Counted from the stretch's first letter, positions 22,701 through 31,460 are shown. The stretch: 64,000 nt of DNA from Hemerocallis citrina (GCA_017893485.1 CM030364.1:47253754-47317753); one strand, 5' to 3'. Numbers and translations: made by a program. Notes: generated by a model not told the origin, from the sequence alone.

Positions 22701-25479
22701 TATCCATATGATGCTCAAATGCAGTTTTCGAATGGACTGTATATTCTCCAACTTTTTGGAGTAAGATAAAAGTGTGAACTCAAGCTTATTTCTTTACGAT
22801 TACAAAGCAAATCATTGCAGGGGTTGTGAACTGCAAATACAACACCCTACTAGGCCATTTAGTTCGGAACTATAAACTTTTGTGAGTTAGGATGATTATA
22901 AGATTAGTATAAAAGGCATGGATATTGTGTAGTAAATGTAGCATATATGTACTGAAATAAATGACAGTGTACAACAACACTGCTATTAGGCCATTTAGTT
23001 CGGAACTATAAACTTTTGTGAGTTAGGATGATTATAAGATTAGTATAAAAGGCATGGATAGTGTTGTTGTACACTGTCATTTATTTCAGTACATATATGC
23101 TACATTTACTACACAATATCAATATTTGTAATGTTTTCTTGTAGTGAAGAGTAAAAGAAGGAGATAAAACTGAATGGGAAACAAACTCAAGCCACCATTT
23201 AGTTCCTGTTGCCAAAAATACTTATGCCTTTAGATCCTACCATTTCACTGCTAAATCATCTCTATATAGCCTCTGCGAGAAGAATAGAGAAAGGGTTAGG
23301 GTTGTCACCTTCAATCTTTAATGATTTCTACTAGCACTTGTTAATTGAGTTTGTGGTTCAACCTGCTCATCTTATGGTTTGAAATTAAACTATTCTAGCG
23401 GATTGAAACCATATATGTTAATTAAAGAGGGAGGTCAGATTTGATCCTATTCTCTAACCCCACCCCAATTGTCAGATTGAGAAATGGGAATGAGAGGCAC
23501 TCACAACAATGGCAAGAACAATGAGTAGCTAAATAGGTCTTTCTTCTATTTTTTCTGTGTTTTTGCTCATTTTCTTCTTCTTGTCCGGCCTCCTCTTCTA
23601 TCTCATTGTCCTCTTCTCCGAAGCAAATAGCTTCTCCACAACTCTTGGGTACATATTTCTGGATGTCCTAGGCTTTCCTTTTACCATATCTGAGAATCAC
23701 TGATCGATGAAGGTTGTAGTTCTCCATACATGATGTTGTAGGCAAAGGCATGATATGAAAGAATAGAATTTTTTATATAGAAATGTTAGAGCATCTGTAG
23801 TCGTTGAGTGGTAAAATATGGATAAATGGATAAATAGAAATAGGAATCCTAGTTTTGCTGCAGTCGTTTAAAGCTATATTTTAGCTTTCTATTAATATAA
23901 AAATAAGCGACGGCACATGAAGTGCCGTCTGAGAATAAAAAATACTAAAAAAATAACAAATTACGTGGGACGGCACATGAAGTGCCGTCCGAACGCTAAA
24001 ATAAAATTTTAATTTTTTTTATAGGTGGGACGGCACATGAAGTGCCGTCCGAGTAGAAAAAAAAAATTTAATTATTATTTTAATATATTTTTAATCGTTA
24101 AGTGTTAGTGTTAGTGTTAGTGTTAATTAAAGTGTTAGTGTTAGTGTCCAAAACTGATGCAGTAAATTAAGTGTTAGTGTTAATTAAGTGTCCAAAAAAA
24201 TTTAGTGTCCAAAATTTAGTAAAACTGATATAGTTAGTTAATTAAGTGTTAGTGTTAATTAAATGATGCAGTTTAATTAAGTGTTAGTGTTTAAATGATG
24301 CAGTTTAATTAAGTCCAAAATTTTAAAAAGCCCATGGGACGGCACATCATGTGCCGTCCGAAAAAAGGGGGGGCGTGGGACGGCACATCATGTGCCGTCC
24401 GGGCGGGGGAATTTTTCGGATTTTTAATTCGTTTTGGCGATTTAAAATTCAATAAACTAATTAATTTATAAATGGGACGGCACATTATGTGCCGTCCGAC
24501 GAAAAAATTATTAATTTTTTTTGTGGGACGGCACATCATGTGCCGTTACTCATATATGCATATAACTTATGCGGATTCTCAAATATAGCAATCTACTGTA
24601 GCGATTTATCCATAAAATGGATAAATAGCAAACGACTGCAGCGGGTTTTTTTATCAAAAAATGCATATTATGGATAAATAGCAAACGACTACAGATGCTC
24701 TTACAATTCAGCATTTCAAGGCTTCATATGAAAATAGAAAAGACTGAAAGAGGTTAGGACCAACTTTAAATCTACTGCATATGTTGTAATTCAGCTTTCT
24801 AAATTTTTTAAGAATTATGCACAACTAGATATGTATTTAGCATTGTAAACTTAGATTTTCTGAATTAATAACATAAATCTCCGGTCTTGCTGCATACTTA
24901 CATACCAGATCTTTCTTACCATAAAACTCCAGCCTATAACACCTGCATTTAAAGAGCTTTGGAAGCAACCACATGACCCACTTTTAACTTCACAGTTTCT
25001 TATATTTCTTAGTGACTGACAATAATCATTTCGCAATATTTCGGTACATTTTGTAGGTCTGTTATCACTTTTTGCTTATACACTGTTGTAAGAATATCGT
25101 CAACTAAAGATCATGTTCTCTTGAAATTTATGTTTGACAGACAAAGAAGCAGGACAAGCAGAAACTTGGCAGAAGCAAAGATCGAATATTAGTACTAGGA
25201 CATGGAATGCATCATGGTTTTGGAAATGTCACTGCAACTGCTGAGAATCTCCCTGTATGGTTTGGAGAAAAACCTCGAGAACCATCATTCGTCGTCATCA
25301 ATAAGGCTGTCGGCTGCTGCACCCGGTCATGTGACTGCTGCTGCTGTATGTGTTGCATCAAGATGTGTTCTAAGATGAATGACCAGTGTGTCATCATCCT
25401 AACTCAGCTCTGCGCTGCTCTTTCATGCTTCGGTTGCTTAGAGTGTTGTTCAGACTTGTGCTGTTGTGGCAATGACTGA
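1207..25479 (+). CDS. VIT/VWA domain protein (plant inter-alpha-trypsin inhibitor heavy chain-like), 13 exons
   Basis: Exons: 1207-1617, 2755-2907, 2998-3210, 3312-3401, 3709-3825, 4048-4317, 4483-4639, 5531-5608, 7959-8059, 8885-9055, 20826-20900, 22602-22697, 25141-25479. All introns are GT-AG. The joined frame is 2271 bases, 756 residues plus TGA, close to the roughly 750 residues usual for this plant family. Residues 1-330 form the VIT-like region, with the well-conserved HVHGRCDPPALIPLQ block in exon 1. The VWA domain starts at about 334. Its metal site is complete: D339, S341 and S343 (DISGS), T410, and D438 in LLITDGS. The tail from about 703 is very rich in cysteine (CC, CCCC and CCC runs), which suggests membrane attachment by S-acylation or metal binding. 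The start is the first ATG after the pyrimidine-rich leader and gives the family's N-terminus (AVEDGLKLSKR). The biochemical role of plant members is not known. Every splice site and the frame support a working gene despite the insertions in its introns. Confidence 0.93.
1640..1694. repeat. (TTA)n(TTG)n microsatellite in intron 1
   Basis: A run of TTA triplets changes into a run of TTG triplets, starting 22 bases after the exon 1 donor site. It lies in the intron and adds no coding sequence. Confidence 0.9.
2141..2615. mobile_element. hAT-type MITE in intron 1
   Basis: An 8-bp target duplication, gttgtaag, flanks the element (2133-2140 and 2616-2623). The ends are imperfect inverted repeats: CAAAGGCGTAGCTA on the left and, reverse-complemented, CAGTGGTGTAGCTA on the right. 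An 8-bp duplication with CA...TG ends is typical of hAT elements. At 475 bp with no transposase it is non-autonomous. Near 2296-2336 it carries a tRNA-like segment with TAGTATAGTTG (box A pattern) and GCTCAAATCC (box B-like), and a second tRNA-like stretch on the opposite strand near 2465-2530. Confidence 0.8.
4783..5096. repeat. Three tandem copies of a 105-bp unit in intron 7
   Basis: Units begin with GTCTTTGCCATCTGACTT at 4783, 4888 and 4993 and are nearly identical. The array lies wholly within intron 7 (4640-5530) and does not touch the splice sites. Confidence 0.9.
5815..6720. repeat. Foldback of degenerate tandem repeats in intron 8
   Basis: From about 5815 to 6235 a degenerate unit of roughly 60-70 bp repeats, recognisable by GCCCACAAAATGT, AAATAGTGAAATACG and GAAATTGGCCGAAAA. 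From about 6530 to 6720 the same words occur on the opposite strand (ATTTCGTATTTCAC, CACATTTTGTAGGC). The two arms flank a unique centre. It may be an old foldback transposon or an inverted satellite block. No terminal repeat or target duplication was found. Confidence 0.6.
7341..7690. repeat. Tandem duplication of a 177-bp unit in intron 8
   Basis: Copies start with CTTTTGTATCTCAATGTG at 7341 and 7518 and differ by a few substitutions and one small indel. They lie within intron 8 (5609-7958), which otherwise holds no recognised feature between 6720 and 7958. Confidence 0.85.
8417..8688. repeat. Tandem duplication of a 136-bp unit in intron 9
   Basis: Copies at 8417-8552 and 8553-8688 begin GCTTGCAAACATCATTGG and are almost identical, so the duplication is recent. 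It lies between exons 9 and 10. Confidence 0.9.
9481..10492 (+). mobile_element. LINE-derived retroposon (UTR-like ends only) in intron 10
   Basis: The insertion is bounded by a 10-bp direct repeat, ggtttagcaa (9471-9480 and 10493-10502), and ends in a short A tract at 10487-10492, as expected of target-primed reverse transcription. The 5' part is GC-rich and opens a short reading frame at 9543, like an L1 leader and ORF1 start. The 3' part, with TTTGTTTTGTTAATTTTTTA and TTAATGAAATATGATGG, resembles the 3' end of plant L1-type elements. No endonuclease or reverse transcriptase is present, so it is a non-autonomous or deleted copy. Confidence 0.65.
10664..10737. repeat. (AT)n microsatellite
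   Basis: An uninterrupted run of AT dinucleotides within the long LTR in intron 10. Confidence 0.95.
10740..10872. repeat. Three tandem copies of a 44-bp unit
   Basis: Units start CATTTCTATTTTTGAAGCA at 10740, 10784 and 10828, inside the long LTR. Confidence 0.9.
10981..11080. repeat. Tandem duplication of a 50-bp unit
   Basis: Two copies beginning TAGAGCCTTCTACACACACC at 10981 and 11031 lie in the promoter/leader part of the long LTR, ahead of a CTATAAATA TATA-like motif near 11125. Confidence 0.9.
11892..13316. mobile_element. Mutator-like element with about 335-bp terminal inverted repeats
   Basis: A perfect 9-bp target duplication, taaaataaa, flanks the element (11883-11891 and 13317-13325). 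The left TIR (11892-12227) begins GGGCAAAAAACAAAGTA, and the right TIR (12982-13316) is its near-perfect reverse complement. A 9-bp duplication with long TIRs defines a TIR-type MULE. The 754-bp centre has no transposase. It carries several inverted pairs built on GGACGAAA and TTTCGTCC (around 12340-12570), like those in the MITE-like elements at 380-808 and 23785-24711. Confidence 0.9.
13475..13580. repeat. Tandem duplication of a 53-bp unit
   Basis: Copies start ATACTTATATGTGTGCATAT at 13475 and 13528, in the long LTR of intron 10. Confidence 0.85.
13690..14133. repeat. Tandem duplication of a 224-bp unit
   Basis: Copies start GGTTAAGTTTGCCTAGTATT at 13690 and 13914 and differ at only a few bases. 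They lie in the long LTR, just before the chromovirus insertion. Confidence 0.9.
14358..15665 (+). repeat. 5' LTR of the chromovirus
   Basis: TG...CA ends are followed at once by the primer site. The GC-rich part (about 14980-15230) holds two tandem copies of a block with CCTGTGCGCCTG and CGACTGCAGCG; the 3' LTR has one. Proline/serine-rich reading frames here arise from this composition and are not genes. Confidence 0.9.
15975..16960 (+). pseudogene. Broken gag of the chromovirus
   Basis: The protein starts MDNSDISTTLAAIQATLA at 15975. After a frameshift near 16080 it continues through a retrotransposon gag domain (HFEDHMEPQAYLDWIYAMD near 16190-16250, then a GEAQQHWTNLEYACRGRG stretch after 16310). 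A CCHC zinc knuckle, CYKCKGYGHVAGNCP, is at about 16882-16926. Stops occur near 16304 and 16453. The order of gag domain and one knuckle is normal for chromovirus gag, which packages the element RNA in the cytoplasm. Confidence 0.75.
17140..17806 (+). pseudogene. Integrase C-terminus and chromodomain of the chromovirus
   Basis: 17140-17448 encodes the end of integrase (YVGDEVMVRIHPERFPSGS, then AGPFKILHTINDKTYVVDFP), the part that normally precedes the chromodomain. A frameshift near 17445 leads into 17450-17806, which holds a chromodomain-like segment (KYLVRWKNKP... with SDWEELPQL). Chromodomains in this lineage direct integration to marked chromatin. The DDE core is missing upstream, so the deletion joined sequence near the end of gag to the tail of integrase at about 17050-17140. 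Confidence 0.8.
17804..19005 (+). repeat. 3' LTR of the chromovirus
   Basis: The start TGATGAGGACATCAATTCTA and end TTAGTTTTACATCA match the 5' LTR. It has a single copy of the GC-rich block. Confidence 0.9.
19808..20158 (+). mobile_element. Small solo LTR related to the TRIM at 28064-28873
   Basis: The segment starts TGTAATACCCC and ends GGGGCGTTACA. In its right half it shares with the TRIM LTR (read on the minus strand) the words GCCAATGAT, CACCTTTTG, GAGGCAG/GAGACA and CTGTGGTGGGC. It abuts the end of the long Del-type LTR exactly. A clean target duplication is not visible (cgaca against cgtag), so the order of insertion or a small deletion remains uncertain. Confidence 0.5.
20214..20786. 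repeat. Three tandem copies of a 190-bp unit in intron 10
   Basis: Units begin AAGAGATGGAAAGCAAAATG near 20214, 20403 and 20595. The array ends 40 bases before exon 11 (20826) and carries the run up to its acceptor. The sequence GAGCCATAG within the unit also lies at the left edge of the large insertion (10607-10615). Confidence 0.9.
21112..21945. mobile_element. Possible MITE with GGTTTGTTTGG-type ends in intron 11
   Basis: The left side reads GTGGTTTGTTTGGATGTAAA and occurs twice as a 58-bp tandem copy. The right side near 21900-21945 is an imperfect reverse complement (GCAACCAACCAAACCAC), and both share CACTGTAGC further in. The centre contains a poly-C run and T-rich G/T stretches. The ends recall PIF/Harbinger Tourist-like MITEs, but no 3-bp target duplication could be assigned. 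Confidence 0.35.
22853..23120. repeat. Composite direct and inverted repeat in intron 12
   Basis: A segment starting TAGGCCATTTAGTTCGGAAC occurs at about 22855 and again at about 22985 in direct orientation. After GGCATGGATA each copy continues into one arm of an inverted repeat: 22920-22981 is the reverse complement of 23060-23119. The pattern suggests template switching or duplication of one end of a foldback element. Confidence 0.8.
23785..24711. mobile_element. MITE-like element with seven copies of a short palindrome, intron 12
   Basis: The ends are AGAGCATCTGTAGTCGTT and its reverse complement AACGACTACAGATGCTCT, next to TTA on both sides, which would fit a 3-bp target duplication. Inside are seven palindromes at about 23908, 23967, 24027, 24336, 24377, 24474 and 24525. 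The first three have stem GGACGGCAC with a 5-base loop. The last four extend the stem to GGACGGCACAT with a 1-base loop. Between the groups is a GTGTTA-rich repeat. No transposase is present. It lies wholly in intron 12 (22698-25140) and does not affect coding. Confidence 0.7.
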
Positions 25480-25620
25480 CAACTCTTCTTTGAACTCCGG
25501 TAGTTGTACATAGTGAAATGAGGGGGTATACTGTAATTTCAGGATGTAATTGTAGCTTTATTTATTTAGGAAACAGCTCGACCTTACGACAAATACGATA
25601 AAAACTTCATGTGTTTGCAA
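25480..25620 (+). other. Likely 3' UTR of the VWA gene
   Basis: This A/T-rich sequence follows the TGA at 25477-25479. It has no perfect AATAAA; TTTATTTATTT at about 25558 and GATAAAAAC at about 25598 are the nearest candidates. The mRNA end is an estimate. Confidence 0.4.
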
Positions 25621-27616
25621 ATCCTGCTTGCAGGAAATCCCTGGTTCTGACTTGCTATTGTTTCTGTGGGTAATGTGCCCTCCTGCTTCTCCCTGCATTT
25701 GTCAGCGAGTCTTTTTGCTCCCAAAAATTATACTAAAAGATGATGTTCCTTATATCATTTGAATCTCTTAGTGTTAGTTATCAAGTTTCTGGGTTTGGAA
25801 TTTTACTCACCCAAGTATTTTGCAATACTTAATCTTAAATAGAAAATGGAGGAGAACGAGAGAGATGCACAAAGCTCAAAAGTAATCAGTGGTAATATTA
25901 TTTCTTCATTCTGTAACTCCCCAGAAAAAAACGTTTAGATGGAAGTGGTACTCGGTCGGGAATTTAGAATGAGGGATCCAAATGCACTTACTTATGGTAT
26001 CAAACGTTTAAGAGCAAAACATTCTAAACGAATAATAACTAGGAAAACTGTAGTGCGTTCTCTAATATGCATACTAACAACCTTTTCAAAGAACTGATAT
26101 TAACAACTATCAAACATCTTCAACCTTAAAGAATAAAGAATTAAGGTCTGCACAACAACTAGTCTGAAAGAACAACTGAAATTGCTTCTCTGCTATGATG
26201 AAATGCTTGCTCCAGCTCTCAAGGAAATAAAGGAAACACGATACGTTAAAATAGAGACCAAAAGAAAGACTCCAGACGTGCTCTTCCAATATTTTTATCT
26301 GCTTGAATTGTCAACTTCAATCTTTGGGTTCAGCTATTACGTCTGCTCTACGGACCACACTCCCTTCTCGACGGGCTCTATTGCTTGATGCAACAAGAAT
26401 AGCAGAATTCCTAAAAGACACAAGGGTGTGATGTAACAAAATTTGTTACAGGCTAAATGTCAAGTACAGACCTCGTTCCATAAAAGAAAGAAATATGCAT
26501 GCTATGTCCCAATTTCCTAATTTTATCTTCTGGCAGGTAAATAGCCATTTTGTACTTACACCATAAAAACAGAACTTCGATAGTGAAATAGCTTATACCT
26601 TAATATGTAGTTATGAGTCTCCATATAAAATATATGTGTATAGTTGAAATTTACCGTGCACCAAGTGCACGTGGCTTGGTGCACATAAATGTTGAAAATT
26701 TTATCTAAACATACTTGCATTTAGCATTAGGAATTAAAATTGAGAGATTAATTTGTATGGCTCAGATTTGATCTAAGAATAAGATGAGTAATCCTGATCT
26801 AAAATATTTGAGAGATTTCTATGGTTCAGATTATATCTAAGATATAATGAAAATTAGATGTGTGGTCCAGACCTGCTCTGGACAGATTAGAACTTTGTCC
26901 AAAATACTTGATACCCACTCGTAAGACCACTTGATCTCTCCATCACCATCAACTCCAAAAATCTCCAAAATTAAGGACAAAAAGGCACAAAACGTTTTCA
27001 ATATCATCTATGGGCAACAAAGAAAAATGAAATGAGGAATTAAATAGAATCAAAATATATAATATTAAGTTAGTGTGGGGCATACATACTGTACAATGCC
27101 GAATTTTTCTGTTTTGTACAAACCCTTTCCAAGAAGACTTGGTTGGCAAAGAAAATTACGGATTGAGATTTGATGTGGCAATCCTTTCTCCTCATCCCCT
27201 TCAAGCAACTGCTCTTCAAGTTTTACCTGGGATAGTTGCACTGACATTATGTAATAGTGGTTATTCTCTCTCTTACCAAACAGTCATAAAAGAAAAAACA
27301 CATGTACATTTAGAGACCCAAAAAAAAAAGTATGTATCAGTTCTTAGAGATGAAAAGAGAGAGAAGAATTAGGGTACAAATTTAGAGAAGTTTACATAAA
27401 ATGGCTACTTAATTTATCTTGTCAAAATATAGATGTCAGAGTAAGGGAATTAAGAAGATGACCACTGTCTAGTGCATCATCTCACAAGATGATAGATGAA
27501 GCTGGGCTTTATAGAGGTGCTGAAGTGAGTATTGCAAAGACTTTTGAATTTAACTTTTGATGAAGGAAAACAATTCGTTCATTTAGGGTTGTATCTGCAT
27601 ACTTGTCTTTCAAGTA
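25621..27616. other. Intergenic stretch without recognisable genes
   Basis: No conserved coding domain was recognised on either strand. The reading frames are short and of low complexity. A small inverted motif, GTGCACCAAGTGCACG...TTGGTGCAC, lies at about 26659-26691. A minus-strand frame at 27065-27247 has moderately ordinary codon content but matches nothing I recognise. Confidence 0.5.
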
Positions 27617-27621
27617 GCAAG

Positions 27622-29145
27622 TGTTGGGTTTTATGTCTTGCATACTTGTTCGGTGTGAACAGAAAATGGTGATACAAGTAGAGAGTTCGAAGCGAAGGAT
27701 CAAAGAGAAGGAGAAACAGTCAGCAACAATAGCAGCCAATAGAGAAAGGGACGGTCGACTGTGCGGTCGACCGACACCTTCTCGGAATGATGGTCTGGGA
27801 GTTGCTGTCGACCGCAACTATGTGCGGTCGACCGTCCGCGACACTGATGGAATTTTTGGGTACGACTTTGTTGATTCGATTGAAGGCCACTTCGTCTTCT
27901 GATTAGATCGTATGGCACTAATTGTATGTTTATCTCTTCAGTATACATCGGATGGCTATTGTATCAAGATGTCTAAACTTGGGTTTTTCTCTATATCTAT
28001 AAATACAATGTAAATGGCTCCTAGAACGATATGATTCTATTGAGTGCCGAATAGAGAAGAGAGTGTAACGCCCCGCCCCAATACTTAGACAATTTTTAAT
28101 ATTTTTAGAAGACAAATTAGATACTATGTAGTACAACTGCCCACCACAGGCTGCCTCTCAAAAGGTGGTTAACCAATTAGGTGACTCTTTATCATTGGCT
28201 AATTATATTTATACTCAAATTATTTTTGTATACTTCCCATGTAGGACTAAATTTCTCAAATCCTTCTCAAATCCCGTGTAAACAGTGTTACCAGTCGACT
28301 GAACAATCGACCAGTCGACTATTCGTTGCAAATCTGGGATATTACATATACCCCACCTTTTAGAAATCAACGTCCTCGCTGAGTACAGGGCACACATCTA
28401 GTATAGGATCCGCCTTTCTAACACCCTGCATGCTCCGTGAATAGGTCCGTAGACCCTCGACACGCGAACATATCCGGAGAATTATCTCCCTGCCTATCCG
28501 GAGAATTATCTCCCTGCCGTGTATCTCACGAATAGGCCTTCAAGACCCTCGACTTGCAGATACACCCGGTGTCGAAAGTCGGCTCTGATACCTAACGCCC
28601 CGCCCCAATACTCAGACAATTTTTAATATTTTTAGAAGACAAATTAGATACTATGTAGTACAACTGCCCACCACAGGCTGCCTCTCAAAAGGTGGTTAAC
28701 CAATTAGGTGACTCTTGATCATTGGCTAATTATATTTATACTCAAATTATTTTTGTATACTTCCCATGTGGGACTAAATTTCTCAAATCCTTCTCAAATC
28801 CCGTGTAAACAGTGTTACCAGTCGACTGAACAATCGACCAGTCGACTGTTCGCTGCAAATCTGGGGTATTACAGAGAGTACTTCATCTGAGAGGGTGAGA
28901 GAGTTTCTCCATTGTAAGCAGCAACCAAGTTCCAGTTAGGCTTGAGAGAGGGTCGTGGAGAGAATTGTAATATTCTTATATCTTCTCTAGTTGAAATAAT
29001 ATCTCGGTTCTTTCTCCCCCGGATTAAGGCGAAAGCCCCAACCGGGACAATTCTTGTGTACTTTGTATGATTGGTGCGATCTAGTTTTGCTTGGTGATTT
29101 TATTGATTGTGTTGAAAACTCAACAAGATCCTTAAATTTCTAACA
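27622..29145 (+). repeat. 5' LTR of Copia element 1 (interrupted)
   Basis: It begins TGTTGGGTTTTATGTC and ends CAAATTTCTAACA-type sequence beside the primer site. The TRIM occupies 28064-28873. Joining the flanks reproduces the uninterrupted 3' LTR. Confidence 0.9.
28064..28873 (-). mobile_element. TRIM (terminal-repeat retrotransposon in miniature)
   Basis: Two terminal repeats of about 282 bases (28064-28346 and 28593-28873) flank only about 246 bases. The target duplication gagag is perfect (28059-28063 and 28874-28878). GGCTCTGATACC at 28581-28592 is the tRNA-Met primer site read on the minus strand, so the element points left. On that strand the LTR starts TGTAATACCCC and ends GGGGCGTTA. 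It has no coding sequence. The two LTRs differ at only about seven positions by eye, so insertion is recent. Confidence 0.9.
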
Positions 29146-29197
29146 AGTGGTATCAGAGCAATCAGGTTCGTGGATTTGTTCAAGTTCCTTGGAGGAA

Positions 29198-29920
29198 TTG
29201 GCAGATCAAAAGACGAAGATCAAGCAGTTTGACGATAAGATCAACTTCAATCTATGAAAGGTGGACATGTATGATGTTTTGGTTCAGAAGGACTTGCACC
29301 TTGGCTTAGAAGAGAAGAAGCCAACCGACATGAATCAGGAGAAGTGGAATGAGATTTGTTTGAAGGCCTTGAGTTTAATCCGGTTACAATTGGCGGACGA
29401 AGTCAAGTGTAATATTCTTGATGAGACAAGTGTGGCGAGTCTGTGGGCGAGACTCAAATCTGACTACTCGGAGTCGTCGTTGCTAGATCGGATGTATTGG
29501 AAGAGGAAGCTATTTAGGTTCTCAATGAACGAAGGTACCCATCTTCAATATCACATTGTGGAGTTTAATAAGGTAATATTTGAACTGAAGGTGATTAATA
29601 CTGATGATCTTAACGAAAAGGATAAATCTTTCAACTTGATTTATTCGCTGTCAACTTTTTATGATCACTTGATAACTACCATGCTACACTGGAAGTCATC
29701 CAAGGAGACACTTACAGTAGCCAAGGTGATTAAGGGTCTGAAAGAAGATGAACTGAGAAAGGAGATTCATAAAGGATGGTCTATTTCTACATGGTGTTTT
29801 GCGTTGGATGGTGATACTTCAATTAGAAGGGATGCAGGCATGCAACACACAATGGTAAGATTCGTTACCACTATTGTAGAGGAGTTGGGCATTACAAGAG
29901 AGACTGTCGCAAGTGGTTGA
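29198..29920 (+). pseudogene. Copia gag, element 1
   Basis: The frame opens near 29198 with ADQKTKIKQFDDKINFNL, the usual N-terminus of Copia gag. The start codon reads TTG and a TGA interrupts at 29255-29257. From 29261 it is open for 219 codons through the UBN2-type gag domain (SLWARLKSDY, then RKLFRFSMNEG). The zinc knuckle (YCRGVGHYKRDC near 29865-29910) is in a different frame and lacks its first cysteine. Gag would form the RNA-packaging particle; this copy is damaged. Confidence 0.8.
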
Positions 29921-30249
29921 GTCAAAAAAGTGCTACTAAAGAAGGTGAAAAAGCTCATATAGTCAGCACAACTGATTCAGGTAAGCCAGTTAGGCTTGAA
30001 GACCTATGTCTTCTTGTTTCAAGTTCTTCAAATGTGGATTCAAGTTGGTCTCTTGATTCGAGAAGTTCTTCTCATATTTGCTCCGAGAGGGAGATATTTT
30101 TTACTTACAAGTCGTCAACATGTCGTAGTGTGAGAACGGGGAGTGATGAGATTTGTGAAGTAGTGGATGAGGAAATTGTTGAATTGGAGATGCCAGATGG
30201 TAAAGGGTTCACACTAGAAGAGATCATGCATATTTCTTCGATACAGTAG
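29917..30249 (+). pseudogene. Copia protease fragment, element 1
   Basis: The segment WSLDSRSSSHIC near 30046-30081 corresponds to the Copia aspartic protease active site, but the D-S-G triad reads D-S-R (AGA at 30061-30063). It continues to the start of the region that leads to the gag-pre-integrase domain, then stops. The rest of pol is deleted. Confidence 0.65.
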
Positions 30250-30745
30250 AATCTGATATCCTTGGGGACTCCTGATGCTCGTAGCTGCAGGTACACAGCT
30301 CGAGGTAGAGTTTTGACAGTTTGGAATAGTCGTCGTAAGGTAATGAAGGGTAAGAGAGGAATTGGGCATGGTCAGCACAACCTCTACCAGCTTGTGGGAG
30401 TAGGAAAACTCGGCCGAGTGTATAGAAGCCCATTGTTCCTAAAGCATCATCTAGTAAGCCGTCACTAGAATTACCGGATCGAGACTGCAGCGTTCGAATA
30501 CCGTGGGAAGGTGGAGAGAGCCTTGATGTAGGTAGAGTTTGTGTGGAGGGTGGCACCTCCATGATTACATTTATAGAGGTGTGCCCTTGAGGGGGGCATA
30601 CAGTTGGAGGAAAATAGGTGGAGGTTTGTTCAACTAGCAGGAGAAGCCATAGAAACATGTTGTTTACAAAGCGGAGAAGAAAGGTTTAGAAGAGTTTTAA
30701 ATCACATAGATATGGATTCATGAGTATGCCATCTAAGGTGGAGAT

Positions 30746-31455
30746 TGTTGGGATTTATGTCTTGCATACTTGTTCGGTGTGAAGAGAAGATGGTGATACA
30801 CGTAGAGGGTTCGAAGCGAAGGATCAAAGAGAAGGAGAAACAGTCAGCAATAATAGCAGCTAACAGAGAAAGGGACAGTCGACTGTGCAGACGACCGACA
30901 CCTTCTCGGGATGATGGTCTAGGAGTTGCGGTCGACCGCAACTATGTGTGGTCGACCGTCCGCGGCGCTAATGAAATTTTTGGGTGCGAGTTTGTTGATT
31001 CAATTGAAGCCCACTTCGTCTTCTGATTAGATCGTACAACTATAATTGTATGTTTATCTCTTCAGTATACATCGGATGGCTATTGTATTAAGATGTCTAA
31101 ACTAGAGTTTTCTCTAGATCTATAAATACAATGTTAACGGATCCTAGAACGATATGAATCTATTGAGTGCCGAATAAAAGAAGAGAGTACTTCATCTGAG
31201 AGGGTGAGAGAGTTTCTCTATTGTAAGCAGCAACCAAGTTCCAGTTAGGCTTGAGAGAGGGTCGTGGTGAGAATTGTAATATTCTTGTATTTTTCCTAGT
31301 TGAAATAATATCTCGGTTCTTTCTCCTCCGGATTAAGGCGAAAGCCCCAACCGGGACAATTCTTGTGTGCTTTGTATGTTTGGTGTGATCTAATTTTGCT
31401 TGGTGGTTTGTGTTGATTGTATCGAAGACTTAACAAGATCCTCAAATTTCTAACA
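30746..31455 (+). repeat. 3' LTR of Copia element 1
   Basis: This 710-bp uninterrupted copy of the LTR starts TGTTGGGATTTATGTC and ends TTCTAACA before the gcaag target duplication. Confidence 0.9.
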
Positions 31456-31460
31456 GCAAG

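Larger units (their letters stand above)
27622..31455 (+). mobile_element. Internally deleted Ty1/copia element (gag-bearing), split by a TRIM
   Basis: LTRs are 27622-29145 (709 bases once the TRIM and its duplicated 5 bases are removed) and 30746-31455. The target duplication gcaag flanks it (27617-27621 and 31456-31460). The tRNA-Met primer site TGGTATCAGAGC starts at 29148, and a purine-rich tract, AAGGTGGAGAT, precedes the 3' LTR. The 1.6-kb interior encodes a Copia gag and part of protease but no integrase, reverse transcriptase or RNase H. It resembles the TR-GAG class of non-autonomous elements. The LTR carries several GGTCGACCG-type motifs. Confidence 0.9.

Noticed and set aside
25207..25479. 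Independent cysteine-rich peptide gene
   Set aside because: It is the end of exon 13, in frame with upstream exons and preceded by an acceptor at 25140.
27065..27372. Small coding genes on both strands
   Set aside because: No recognised domain, overlapping frames on opposite strands, no clear start context or neighbours.
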